This document shows, piece after piece, positions 21,494 to 33,763 of a stretch of 64,000 nucleotides of DNA. Source of the DNA: Sophora flavescens (lineage: Eukaryota; Streptophyta; Magnoliopsida; Fabales; Fabaceae); contig CM061065.1 of the NCBI GenBank assembly GCA_030762895.1, forward strand, positions 73,297,676 to 73,361,675, in the 5' to 3' direction. The notes below the pieces were generated by a model. That model saw only the letters and a program-made list of their open reading frames with translations. It was not told where the DNA came from and did no database searches. The translations under genes and the position numbers were made by a program. The stretch's first letter is position 1; each line of letters begins with the position of its first letter.

Positions 21494-24298
21494 ATGCCGC
21501 GCCCTTGTTTCCAAAAGCTTATTTTACCTTCAACTCTTCAATCCAGACAACTGGTAACTTATCTTCCCCTTTTCCACTCTTGTTTTGGATTTGGTTATGT
21601 TTTTTATTTTTTTTGGAGTGGATTTTATTGGGTTTATGAGAAAATTTGAGGGTGGCAGGATCATATGTTTTTTAGGGTATTGCCACTTCTTCCTACCACC
21701 CCCAATCACTAAACTTAAAATCCCTTTTCACCAAGATTGGATCTTTTTTCTTTTTTCTAATTTTATGTCAGTTCTCTGATTCTGAACATCTATTTCTTAT
21801 TTCTATTAGGGTTGGGTGGAGAAGTGGGGTTGTTTATGAATTTTCTGATAAGATTTTTTATAATCTTTTCAGTGGAGTTCTGAGTTCTAAACCTCTACTC
21901 TCTGAAAACTTTTCAAAATTTCTTTCAGGGGTAAGGTCGTATGATTACAAAATCTGGACCTGGGTGGCTGAGATGAATATTAGTCCTAGAATTAAAGTTG
22001 ATTGTTTAGTTCATGATATAAGCTTTTTCAATTTTCTTTTGCTCCACAATTTCAATTGAAGAGTCTCCCCTAAAATTGCTTTGCTAGTTGGTTTCTTGAA
22101 AGTAGCTATGTTGTAGGAGAAATTGTTATATTCTGTCAGAGAAATACACTAACTAGAACATAAGATGTGACACAGTATATCCTGTCAGATTGATTTCATA
22201 ATAAAACTTGTGCCCTTGGGTGTATTTCTCTCTGTATATTGGAGGACTGGCTTATTTACATTTATATTGCCGTTTCCTACTTTGGTTCTTCAGGGGAAGA
22301 AATAAGGTTTTAACTGAAGGAAATTTTGAGAGGTCTCATACTTGATAAATATAAATAAGTTTGGTGTGTTGCTTTATAATTTTAAGTTAATTTCTTTATT
22401 GAGAACTAGCAATTTTCCTTCCCACTTGTTATAGGTGAAAGGAAAAAACTATATATGGTGTGGTCACTGATGTTTTTTTGTATGTTGGTTGAAAGTTGCT
22501 GAGTTGAGGGTACTCTCTTAAAACACTAGTGGATTTTTTCATAGGTACTTGTCTTATTGCTTGTTGTTATGTTCCTCTTATGTGAATTGAACTATTTTTG
22601 GATCTTGATAGGACAAAATACTAGATAATCATTGATACAGATTTGCACACACTTCAAAGTCATGTTTACTTGTAATATGACCTCTAAATTCTTCATGAGG
22701 GTGAGGGGCAGTGGGGCATTTTCAGGTGATGGAAAGGCATGGATGTGTATTATTCTCTTCATCATTAAATTTCCAGTTCTTATTGTCAATAACATTATCA
22801 TATAGTTTGTGGAATCTCCATCTTCAAGTTGTGTTACGAGCATTTACCATTATTCGAACCTTAATTGGATCTTTAATTGCAGAGGATTCCGGATAATTTT
22901 CTTAGGAAATATGGGGGTCAGCTTTCTACAGTTGCTACCCTAACTGTTCCTGATGGTAGTGTCTGGCGTGTAGGATTACAAAAGGCAGATAACAGATTTT
23001 CTTTCGTTGATGGTTGGCAAGAATTTGTTCAACGCTACTCCATTGGCATTGGATACTTTTTGATATTCATGTATGAAGGGAACTCATCTTTCATTGTCCA
23101 TATATTTAATTTGGGGACTTCTGAGATAAATTATCAATCTGCCATGAGAAGCTGTACTGAAGGGCCTTACTATGCAAACTATCACCATATTTTTGTGAAA
23201 TGGAAGATGGAGACAACATTGAATTCTTGGATTCGACACCTTCTGGCATTACTTCTGGTGCATTACAAAATAAGGTTTTTACTGGATCTTTAGATCAACT
23301 AACGCCTGGGAAGAGTCATGCTACTCCATCATTGCAGAATCTGTTTAATGGTGGATCTAAACTTAATCGCATAAACTGGGGAGATAGTGAGAGTGCTTTT
23401 TCTTCAAAGGGTGCCTATTCACAAGAAAATCGGTCAACCCGAGATATAGGTGTTCAGTTTAATGCTGTTGAGTTTAAAAGGTCTACTGAAGAATTGAAAT
23501 TGCGTTGTTCTAATGAGGAAGGGGTTAATAATAAACCTGTAAGAAAGAAACGGAAATCAGATTCGAGTAAGCTCTTTTAGCCCAGTTTTGTGTCTATAAT
23601 CTAGTATATACAAATGAATTTTCTTATCTTTTCAGTGTATGAAACTGCAGATGGCCAGGAACCCTCTGCTGAACATGAAGTGGAGGCAGAGATGCGCTAT
23701 AGATTTTATGAAAGTGCGTCTGCAAGGAAAAGAACTGTGACAGCAGAAGAAAGAGAAAGGGCAATCAATGCAGCAAAAGCATTTGAACCATCTAATCCTT
23801 TCTGTCGAGTTGTCCTTCGACCCTCGTATTTATACAGGGGATGTATAATGGTGTGATGTTGAATTAAATTTGATATTTATTTTTATTCTTCTTTAAACAT
23901 GTGACCGTACATACTGAACTCATCTTTCTGTTTTCCAGTATTTGCCATCATGCTTTGCCGAGAAGAATTTGAATGGGGTTTCCGGATTCATTAAACTTCA
24001 GATCTCTGATGGGAGACAGTGGCCTGTTCGCTGCCTTTATAGAGGGGGTAGAGCAAAATTTAGCCAGGGGTGGTTTGAATTTACATTAGAGAACAATTTA
24101 GGGGAAGGTGATGTCTGTGTGTTTGAGCTGCTTAGAGTGAAGGATGTAGTGCTGCAAGTTACTGTATTTCGTGTCTCCGAGGATGCTGCAGGGTTGTTGA
24201 ACCCCCCTTTGCAGCAGAGCGAAAACGTGAGCTCGGCTAAACTGTTGAACCCTCACTTGCAGCATCGCGTCACTACAACAAAACTGATTAGAAATTAG
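21494..24298 (+). CDS. B3-domain (REM/VRN1-like) transcription factor gene, one frameshift
   Basis: The four coding exons inferred from splice sites are 21494-21553, 22883-23566, 23636-23850 and 23939-24298. Phases agree at all junctions (CTG|GTAACT, GCAG|AGG, A|GTAAG, CAG|TG, ATG|GTGTGA, CAG|TAT). Exon 1 starts MPRPCFQKLILPSTLQSRQL, joined to RIPDNFLRKYGG: the typical opening of a REM-type B3 domain. A second B3 domain spans SNPFCRVVLRPSYLYRG to VTVFRVSED (last 110 residues). Length would be about 439 aa, near VRN1-like proteins with two B3 domains, which bind DNA in the nucleus. The exon sum is 1319 nt, one short of a multiple of three: at 23195-23200 the frame shifts (GTG-AA-ATG where GTG-GAA-ATG is expected). 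Either a recent 1-nt deletion or a sequence error; otherwise the frame is open. Confidence 0.82.
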
Positions 24299-26993
24299 CT
24301 GAGTTAATATCTGATAGCCAAGCTGTGTCAAATAGCTATTGCTTCTGGTCGTTCAGTTATTTATCTAATTACTTTACTTGGAACTTTGTTGCTTTCCATG
24401 TCCATAAACACTTGAACTTAGTTATTGTAGTTCTGATACTAATATTTTTGCTTTTGACTTGGGTTTGTAAATAGATTGTTCAACCTAGTTGATTAGAAAC
24501 TGAGTCAAAATGCTTGTCCTGTTGCTGTTTATGTTGAGTTTAAATTTTTCATTCTGAAGAGATATATTTGTAGTTTCACCTGGTTGATGGCTCATCTACT
24601 GTGTGTTTCTATTGATAGCTAAAGAGTAAGACTTGAATCTGATTTCCTTTGTTATTTATCTATTCTAGTTTACACGTACTTACTACTTTTATGACATTGT
24701 GTTTTGGGGAGAATTGTAATTATGTTTGGATGGATATTAGGGAACATCAAAGATATATTTGATCATTTTCTTTTTTATATATTCCATTTGTCACATTAAT
24801 TTTTTTTTTTTTTAAGCAATGAAAGGCATCCAGAGGCATCACAATTAAGCCACCAATCATCTGCAGTACATCTCCAATATTATTAAAATAAAAGAAAAAG
24901 AAAGACAACAATAAACGTGTTACCTATAAAAAGGTAACCCAATTTGTCACACTACTTGATATAGTGTTCAGTGCATGGAAGTGATTACTTCTAGACTTTC
25001 TAATAAAATTTTCATTAGGAATGGTCTTTACCAACTGATTAATAATGAGTAAATCTTTTTTATGTTTCCCGTATGCTTTATACTTCACTCTAAACAATTT
25101 ATATTCGTAAGTAAAGATGTTTATTTTAGCCCTTTATTAGTTTCTTCCCGGGTCACTTGTAAAGTGTCCTATGTTTCCTGAACTTTTTTATAATTTACAA
25201 CTAAAAAATTCATCATGGCTTGAAGTTGATGTGATGATATTTGTAGTTTTCAAATGAGTAAATATATTTGAATACACAATTTGAACATCTTATATGTTGG
25301 ACATTATTTTTGTGTCCAAATATCATTACTCTTTTCAAATTGTGTTGAATCTTTCTCTCTGTTATTTCTCATAATTGACAACATCTTGTATTTTTTCAGC
25401 TTTGCATTCTTCGCTTCTAGTCTCCTTATTCTTTGTTCTCATTGCATCCACATTGTTCTGCTTCTTTGGTCCAATGGGTCCTCAAGCCATTGAAAAAAAT
25501 CCACAATTGCGTGTCTACATTTGGCAAGAACACATTAGTAAATGAACAAAATATCAGTACAAATAAATATTATGTATGGCAGACATACCTTGTAGTTTGA
25601 GAATTGTATAAATCTTCCACGGTTTTGGTGAGGTTAATAGAACCACTCGGTCTCCACAATAGAAAAATATTGCAAGTTGTCTTCAATGGTTGATTGGGTG
25701 GAGGAAAAATTTTGAGACATTGTGACAACAAAGGCTAACAAGGAAGTTGAACGAGAGGGAGAAGCAGTCTTAGATGGGGGAGGAGCAACCAAAGAGGGGG
25801 TAGGAAAATTTTTGGATTTGTGAAGATGGGGAGAAGCAGTTGACCGATGATGTGGGTGAGATGACGGATTTTAAAACCCTAAATATATATTTTTTGGCAT
25901 GTCACTCCACATCAACACAACAGACGGTCTCTCGAAGGAATCCAATTAAAGAGTTTTTTAATTTAGGGACCTACTTAAAAAATTTCAGATAGTTTAGAAA
26001 CTAATTAAACAATTAAATCAAATATAAAAATATGTTTGGTTCGTGTCGGATTTGCAAAGATTTGTCTTACACATTGGGATTGGAAGGAAGCCACATAGAT
26101 TGACCTTGCTTTTGTTCGAATTCATGGTAGAACCGATTAACCACGTGCGAAACTAGTTAACTTACATCACATTCAAAACTGGTTGTGGTTAAATGGGAGT
26201 TGTTGTGGAGGCTACTTGGATCAAGCTTACTACTATGTTAAAAGCTACAATTAGTGAGGCTAAAGAGGCTACACTCAATATGCATCATATATTCGTCAAG
26301 ATGTTAAGCCATAAAATCTTAAGAAAAATATTGAACTAAATTGCGTTCACCTTTGACCATTATATTTATAAGAGTTTTTCTGTGCAATTTTGCACGTATT
26401 AAGGGAATCTCAAAAGAGTAAATTTACATAAGAATTTTTGTATTTTATACTTTTAAAACTGAAATGTTTAGTTTTTCAATAAATAATTATTGTTTTTAAG
26501 TTTATTAACCCGTGCAAAGTTACACATGATAAAAAAATCATATTTATAATTATCTCTTGAAATCTTGTCTTTTTGTGACAATTTGACCACTTTTTTTGGG
26601 TGGAAATGTGGAATGATGCTATTTAGCGAATGAATGCACACAAAAATTTGTTTAACCAATGAAATGAAAAAGGAGGCAGAAATCACGGTACTAAACATCA
26701 ATTTCCATTTGGGTGATATGGATGGGGGCGGTAGGCCACACGTTGGAAGTTTAAATTAATGATGTTCCAGCGGGCAGAACAATAAATTTTTTTTTTTGAT
26801 GAACAATAAATCTTCTATATAAGAAGGGTGATTGTATTGAATAGAATACAAATACAACTGGGGTTCTAGTACAAGTAGGTCATGGATTTTCCTTTAAGTG
26901 AAAATGTGGGTGAATAGTACCGTGTCCAAGTTGTAGAAAAGCATATGGTAAAAGGCTCTTATGATTTTATTCATCAGTCAAATGTGACATTTG
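24299..26993. other. 3' region of B3 gene and AT-rich intergenic DNA
   Basis: About 2.7 kb without a supportable gene. The first few hundred bases are probably the B3 3' UTR. 24800-26000 has poly-T runs and short unconnected ORFs. Nothing diagnostic of a known element was found. Confidence 0.5.
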
Positions 26994-27304
26994 AAAGAGT
27001 TTATTTAAGCTCCTTTTGACTTATCTGATGACATAAATTCTTATGCAGTGTGTTTGGCAGAGCTTATAAAAATAACTTATATCATCCCATAAGGAGTTTT
27101 TAACTTATTTTCATAAGTCACTAGGAGAAGCTTATGAAATTATCATCGTTTATGCACTAAACACCGTCTCCGTATTTTTCACTATTTGAATCCTCCTATG
27201 CCCCTTTCTTTCTTTTTCTTTCTTTAAGCGCTTATGGCATAAGCTCTCATGCAATAAGATCTTATGTGATAAGCTCTTAATTAAGTTGTTTACCCAAACG
27301 CACC
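26994..27304. mobile_element. Tourist-like MITE, truncated copy
   Basis: About 310 bp nearly identical to 51837-52150, ending CCAAACGCACC, the inverted form of GGTGCGTTTGG. The left terminal dozen bases are missing. Non-coding. Confidence 0.75.
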
Positions 27305-27429
27305 CAAAGACTGTTAATATAGCGATTACAATAAAGCCTCTTCCTATAATTAATAAAAGAAATAAAGAGAAAATCAAAATAATATCAACGTAATAAAGAT
27401 AGAATAACAAAGAGAATAAAAAATGGGAT

Positions 27430-27850
27430 ATTTTGTGATTCTCCTACACCCCTCAAGTTGGTGCATAGATATCTATCATGCCCAACTTGCTTATCAAATT
27501 TTCAAAAACGGGTCTTGCTAGACTCTTGGTCAGAATATCAGTTGTTTGTTGGTTGGAGGTCATAAAGGTAGGCAGATAATTCCTGCATCTATCATGCTGG
27601 ACGGGATTTGAGCTATGCTTATTGTTGTCTTGTTGTCACAGTACAACTTCAATGGAAGGTCAACCTTCATCTTGAGTTCCTCCAAGACTCTGTAGATCCA
27701 CAACCCTTCACAAATTCCTTGGGCCATTGGTCTAAATTCAGCCTCTGCACTACTTCTAGCAACAAGGCCTTATTTCTTGCTTCTCCAAGTTACCAGATTT
27801 CCACACACATAGGTACAATATCCCGAAGTTGTGTTGGAATAGGTGGCTTC
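27430..27850 (-). pseudogene. Ty1/copia RNase H C-terminal fragment
   Basis: The minus strand encodes pieces of a copia RNase H: GYCTYVCGNLVTW, ARSSAEAEFRPMAQGICEGL, LKLYCDNKTT and, at the C-terminus, DILTKSLARPVFENLISKLG followed by the typical stop after IYAPT. Catalytic Asp/Glu context (SSAEAE, CDN) is visible but the frame is interrupted. RT and integrase are absent, so this is a 3' remnant of one element. Confidence 0.8.
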
Positions 27851-28241
27851 GACTCAAGAGGGGAATGGTGAATTGAGTCTAAAAATTTCTTAGGAGTTTT
27901 TCAAAAATATTATCTTTAATAAAATTAATCACACAAATAAATTAAAGAAGAATGAAAGAGAATACTTGTACGTTGATTTTATCCTGGTTCGACCACCCAC
28001 CGCCGAGTGGCCTAGTCCGATCCCCACTCCACCTATGAATTTTTTTTTCCCACTAATCAACAAGCTTATAAATTGGTGCTTGCAACCTTTGTACAAAGCA
28101 GTACTCAAACCATGCCTCTCTCTCACGCCTCCTGGATACCTCACCGCGTTTCGAGCCTAAAGTCACACATCAAGGGGATGCCCCACCCTTTGTCAAAAAG
28201 GTTATCTCACCTTTTAATTAGAGGGATACCTCACCTCAACC
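27851..28241. other. unclassified LTR-like sequence
   Basis: Contains AAGAGGGGAATGGTGAATTG, a common start of legume copia LTRs, and GGTTCGACCACCC. Near 28185-28238 lie copies of a GGATACCTCACC-like motif that recall the GATACCTCC minisatellite units at 13880. No genes. Confidence 0.35.
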
Positions 28242-28465
28242 TAGCACTACTGGAAAATATGGAATAAACAACCAGATTTAACATATGCTAAATAATAATT
28301 GACGTTAAAATGATGCAGTGGTAGAACCGTAAATAATTGGCTCATTTAAATCACTTTTAACATCTATTATTTAAAGAACGGACGTTAAAAGCTAACGTCT
28401 GCTGTTTAAACAACATACGTTAAAAGTGATACTCAATTTTTTTAGCAAGTACAACGTTATGTCCC

Positions 28466-29381
28466 TGATAGCGTGAATCCGCAAGTGAATGACTTCGTCG
28501 TCAAGTAATAAAAAGATCAAACCCATAGAGATCATGATCTTAAATAACAATTAATTATTAAATTAATTAAACTAGACAAGAAAAAGATTTGGTTTTTGAA
28601 ATAAGATTAACTAACAAATCAAGTATTTAAAACGCAATCAAATCAAATCTGGAGATTTTCAAATTAAAAGAGATTTCCAGGAATTGGTTTACCAACAAGA
28701 CTGTTCATGCTACTAAATTGACTGTCCCTCTTGTTAATTATCGAAAATTGCTTTGAAGGTGAATTTATCCTAAGTAAATTAATGTTCCCTCTCGAGATAC
28801 AAGAACCGTGCCCAATTAAACCAACCCCTACTCTCGTGGTAATTGTATTTAAATTGAACCCATTAAGATTCGTGACAATTCAATGAACCCTCGAAGGACC
28901 GCTTCTAACTCTCGTGATTTAAGTCCTAAGTTCAATCCCTATAGATCCAATACCTAAGTTCATCGCTAGGTTCATCCTTAGAGTATCTATGAAATACAAA
29001 TAAGTGCGCACCAAATTCACAAGTAATTCATGCAATAGGAATTAAATCGAAATCAAAATTGAAATTAACAAGAAGCAAAACATCAATTCTTCACATAAAA
29101 ACGAGTCTTGGGCATAGCCCCAATTCCTAGAAATAAAAACAATTACTCACGCATTGCCATATTCGTAGCAACCTTGAATAATAAAAACATAAAAATCCTA
29201 AGAGAAGAGAAGAAATTGAGAAGAAGAGAAATCCTAATTTTTGCCTAAGGTAGCAGCCAAGAGCTCCCATTTTCGACCCTCTGAGTCCTATTTATAATGT
29301 AGGATAATTTGGGATTAAAGCAATTACAAATCAAATAAAAAAAAATCAAAATCCCAGATTTTGCACGTCACGACCGTGATG
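28466..29381 (-). repeat. 3' LTR of the Athila-like element, first part
   Basis: Starts TGATAGCGTGAATCC like the copy at 39997. It is interrupted after TGATG at 29381, inside a palindrome pair of its U3 array, and resumes at 35209. The two parts sum to about 1292 bp, against 1311 bp in the other LTR. Confidence 0.9.
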
Positions 29382-29658
29382 TGATAAGCCTCTGGCTTAT
29401 CTACTTTTATAACTAGATGGACTGTGGTTTTTGTGCAAATTATTCGAGTTCACTCTCGTTTTCGCCCAAATTTGCCTTGTTTTGTTCCTAAGTTGGACTT
29501 TGACTCGTTCTAGGCAATTTTTGTAGTTTTTAGTCTATTATGAGTAGAATTACGCTTTTTGTTCTTTTTTTTTTGTTGTTTCAGGTTAGAAGTGAAGCTC
29601 CAAGAGTCAAGGAAGCACTTCGAGTCAAGGAAACAGTGGAAATTTCCATTCTGGAGGT

Positions 29659-29928
29659 ACTCGCCCCGCGAGTAGATGCTCGCCTCGCGAGCCTGAAGAT
29701 CAGCAAAACAGAAACAGTCATCAATTCTGGCTCGCCTCGCGAGAGCCTGAAGACCCTGGAAGACAGAGACCATCACGGCCTAGCCGTGATGAAGGTCACG
29801 GCTGTGACATATTAAGGTTTGAAGACTCGCCCCGCGAACACACTCTCGCCTCGCGAGAATCCAAATTGAAAGCACGCCAAAACTAATGTTCGCCTCGCGA
29901 AAGTATGCTCGCCCCGCGAGCGGGCGAG
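29659..29928 (+). repeat. U3 array of paired CTCGCCTCGCGAG motifs, 5' LTR
   Basis: Pairs such as CTCGCCCCGCGAG / CTCGCCTCGCGAG, 5 bp apart, occur at 29660-29693, 29850-29870 and 29890-29928. One ATCACGGCCTAGCCGTGAT / GTCACGGCTGTGAC pair lies at 29772-29808. A single motif at 29731-29745 is a pair in the 3' LTR (34110-34143), suggesting one member was lost. TATATAT follows at 29941-29947, placing the array directly upstream of the promoter core. Confidence 0.85.
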
Positions 29929-30812
29929 AAACAGAATCCCTATATATTGTTGTTTCAGATCAGATTTGGGGGAGCTTTTGGATCCAGATCCGAATCCTAG
30001 TTTTGGCCACTGTTTTAGATCAGTTTTGTTACGAGTTCTTGTTACTCTGGAGCTGCGTCTCCCTTCTTCTTTTCTTATTTTGATATGGTGATTATGTCGG
30101 ATTGTTTGTGTGTTGTCACGGGCATGAGGAACTAATCCCCTTGTTTAGGGAATCAATGAAGCCACCCATGGCGGTGTAGTGTTCATGTGATGTATGTTTT
30201 TCTCCCCTTTTCTCAATTGATGTTTTCTAATTCTGATTTGATTGTGTTGATCATATGCATGCATGATTGACTTGTTAAACGTGTTGAGGCTGATCGGCGA
30301 TTCGCGTTTTAGAACTTGAATTGGGATCATCGATCGAATATTGCACGAGAGTGAGTAGGAGATCGGTGCAACCTTATAGGGAACAAGAATTAACAGAGTT
30401 TGATGATTAGGATTATGAGACCTAGTAAGTAATTAATCCAATCATCGAATACGTCCTATTGAGCACGACAGTGGATATAGGAGAATTTGGGGGTCCCGGT
30501 TGACATTGTAATTGAACTTAGGGAGGAATACATCATCACTTGGGTACTATGCATGATTGGGTAGGTGGATTTGAGACCCTAGATATCTTAATTTCAGATT
30601 TTAATACCTTAGCTTTATTTGATTTATTATTTGAATTGCGATCTTAATCTCTCTCTCTCAACCACTTTCCTTACTTGACCAACTTATCGGATTTCTCGCG
30701 AATTAGTTGAATTGGTAGCCCAATCCTTGTATTCGACCTCGGTAAATTCTTACCGTGTTTCTTTTATTACTTGCGACGACCCGGTACACTTGCCGGTGGG
30801 TCAACAAGTTTT

Positions 30813-30830
30813 TGGCGCCGTTGCCGGGGA
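30813..30830 (+). promoter_or_regulatory. primer-binding site, tRNA-Asp
   Basis: TGGCGCCGTTGCCGGGGA, 6 bp after the 5' LTR end CAACA: an exact-looking complement to the 3' end of plant tRNA-Asp. Confidence 0.9.
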
Positions 30831-30951
30831 TTGGCACAACCAATTTTCCTAATTTTTAGGGAAGTTTGATTATTTGGTTAAGTTATTTTTATTTTTATTT
30901 GCTATTATCTCTCTCTACTTCTTTGATTCCACTTTGTCTTGCCTTGTTTTG

Positions 30952-31860
30952 TATGCAAGGTACACGAAGGAATGCTTCCGGGTTGCGAATATTGTAATGG
31001 GGACCATGACACTTGGAGCTGTCCGTTCTACTTCTCTCAAGAATATGTGGACTCATGCCATAATTTCTATGACAGCGTGCCCCAGGACAACTATCAGAGT
31101 CAGAATCAGTATTGGGGTTATATGAGGGGAGACCATCCGGGTTTCGCTTGGAGTAATCTTTGGAGATGGTCTAGCTTGGCAACCACAACCTCAACAGAAT
31201 TGGCAACAACAACCTCAACAGGATGGTGGAAAACGACCTTGGGAGTTGGCTCTTGAGAGGACAAATGCGGCAATTGATAAGTTGGCAATCTATACAGACA
31301 CATCATTTGAGAGGGCGAATGCGGCAGTAGAGAAGTTGGGTCAGCTCGTAGAGCAACTAAATGAGCATCTCCCAGGCACTTTCCCAGGTGATACCAAGAA
31401 CAACCCTAAGGACCAATGCGAAGCCATAACAACTAGAAGCGGTAGGGTGTTGGGATCTGACTGGGATGCAACTAGTTCTCAGGAAGTTGAGGAAGAACTA
31501 CCACATGTTGAGTAAAAGCAACCTGAGAAAGAGGAATTGACAAGTGACAAGGCCCTGGAACAACCACATGTTGAGGAAGAGCAACCTAAGGAAGAGGAAT
31601 TGGCAAGGGACAAGGCACCGGAGCAAAGGGGTAGAGATCAAAATACAGATAAAGTGGTAGAGGATTTCACCATGCTTGCCAAGCAACCTGAAATTACTGC
31701 ATTAGATAACTGTGTTGGCTTACATGCATGTGTGGACATTGGTAAGTTAGACCCTCCCACTTGTCTGGCACACTTCCTCGTGAAAACACCATTAGACCCG
31801 AGAGGAAGTGAGTTCATAATTACAGAGGTCAATGGAGTTTTCGCACAAGGGACAGGTGGA
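30952..31860 (+). pseudogene. truncated gag of the TR-GAG-like element
   Basis: It opens ATGCAAGGTACACGAAGG (MQGTRRNASG, an Athila-like gag start) and then jumps to the C-terminal part of gag. That part has a zinc-knuckle CEYCNGDHDTWSC (CX2CX3HX4C), a Gln-rich linker, two ALERTNAAIDKL-type repeats, and the CEAITTRSGRVL motif that normally follows the knuckle. The core capsid region is missing. There is a frame change between about 31140 and 31170 and an in-frame TAA at 31513. A 60-bp acidic repeat (KEEL..DKA) is duplicated at 31526-31615. An intact capsid is not expected. Confidence 0.75.
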
Positions 31861-32017
31861 ATCATGGATAGAGTCGTATTGCTCCTGCAAGGGCCACTTC
31901 ACAAACCATGGGATCCGGGTGGAGGATCTCACATGATGAGCGTCTCTTGGCCCTTGTGCCACAGGCTATGGGATCCAGGTGGATGCTCCCTAATAAGTCA
32001 AGCTAGTGACGTTAAAG

Positions 32018-32045
32018 AAACGCTTATTGGGAGGCAACCCAAGCT
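32018..32045 (+). promoter_or_regulatory. conserved hairpin TTGGGAGGCAACCCAA
   Basis: CGCTTATTGGGAGGCAACCC forms a short stem (TTGGG/CCCAA). The same block, inverted, is at 37414-37440 in the 28466-41307 element. It lies at the junction between coding sequence and 3' non-coding sequence in both. It is a recurrent feature of Athila-type elements; its function is unknown to me. Confidence 0.6.
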
Positions 32046-32459
32046 AGGTATCCTTTATTTTCAGTTTCTGTCATTTTCATTTATATATATTAAAAAAAAA
32101 AAGAAGCTTAATTCGCCACGCGAATCCACAGTGGCCGCACGAGACAGAAGCCCTAAATCTCAGAGGCTTGCTCAAGTTTCTGTCTCGCGTCGCGAGGTCT
32201 TCTTTCGCCTCGCGATTCTGGCCATCATTATCTGTTGGAATTCCAGATTCGCCTCGCGAGTTATTTCTCGCCTCGCGAATCTGAAATTAAGGTTTAATCT
32301 GCAGGAGTTCTTCCAGGATGCTATGCAACAGAAGGGAGCCCGTGAGACCAATTGGATGAGGAGGCAACCATGGAAACTTGATCAGGGAGCACCCTCTCCT
32401 CTCCTCACTTTTGTTTTGTTTTTGTTTTTGCTTTTGTTTTTGTTTGTCGCTCTTGAATA

Positions 32460-33763
32460 ATTTGAGAAGATCAAGAGTTTGTGTATGAATGTCGTGTCGG
32501 CAAGCTTGTTGGATTTTAATTAAATTTAGCATAGATTGATTGCATGAATTATTTTGACCATTGATGATTTCCCCCTAGGTTCTGAAAATAGAAAATTGAT
32601 CCCCATGTGAAAAATTGAAAATGGAACTTTGAGAATTTTATTGTGATTACTTGATTTATGATAAGTTTGGGGTGAGGGGGTGCACACACTAGGAATTGTA
32701 TCTCGGTCAAACAAGTTGCAAAATGTCCAGGTGAGGATTTGAGCCTCCAACTTTGTTTTTGATTGTGTGAATCACTTTTAAGTTGCACTTTCCTGAATTT
32801 GCTTGAATCTCTTCATGGTTTGCATGTCTACGTGTTGCATCAAATGATTTAGGCAATTTCCTTTGAAATAGCTACTTGGCCTAAAAAGAACCATCCCTAA
32901 TGCATGTTCCCTAGTTAGCCACATTGAGCCTAATTAGCCTATTGTTTCTTGATGACCCTATATTATAAGCCAAAAATCTGAAAAACCATGTTAACCCGAT
33001 CTTAGGATTAGGAGAGCATGGAAGCATAGCAAGAAAAGGGTTGTGAGGAACTAAGTTTGGGCTGGCTACAAGGTGGTGTGTCATTTTGGGTTGAGAAAAA
33101 GAAAAATAAAGGTTGAAATCCAAGAAAGAAAAAAAAAATTGCCAAGAGAAGGGGCAAAACGAAAAGATTAGCAAGGAAAAGGCTGTAGTCACCCGAGGCA
33201 AAAAGAAAAATGAAAAAAGGAATTTGAGTGGAATATGTGTCAAATGCTCATGCTCTCGTAGTTCCTAGGGACTTAAGCCTAGTATCCTTGAACATCCTAC
33301 CCTCAGCCAGGCCCCATTACAACCTTTATAAGACCTTCTGATGTTGCATACATGTTTTCGTGGGAACCATTTTTGAGATGAAAATCAAATTCATGGGAAG
33401 TGCTCTTGATATGTGAAATTGAGTGAAAAGTTGATAGCCTAGACAAAAAATTGAGCGAATGAGTGAAATTTTACATACCCTTGTGAGGAAGGCAATTGTT
33501 TGAAATAGGTGATCTTCCTTTTGTGTGTGACTCTGATCCTCAACTTAGATTAATGATTGCATGAATGATGAAGTTCTCAATTGTTTAAAGTAAATGAATG
33601 TGGGGATTACATTGATGCAAGGGGGGAAATCATTGGAGAAAAATTGTTTTGATTGCATGAAATTTGTGCGAAATCGATTGAATCCCTTAAGCTTGCCAAG
33701 TCTTGAGTCCTTATTGAGTTTTAGCTTGCTTGGGGACAAGCAAGGTTTAAGTTTGGGGTGTTT
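32460..33763 (+). other. 3' non-coding domain, hairpin and polypurine tract
   Basis: No gene is present. The sequence is conserved with the minus-strand 3' region of the 54071-63754 element (56750-55382). It ends with GCTTGGGGACAAGC (33727-33740; stem GCTTG/CAAGC) and then the polypurine tract to 33763. Confidence 0.7.

Noticed and set aside
31537..32460. 307-codon plus-strand ORF as a gene
   Set aside because: The first third is the tail of a truncated gag; the rest reads through non-coding sequence including CGCGAG motifs and a poly-A tract.
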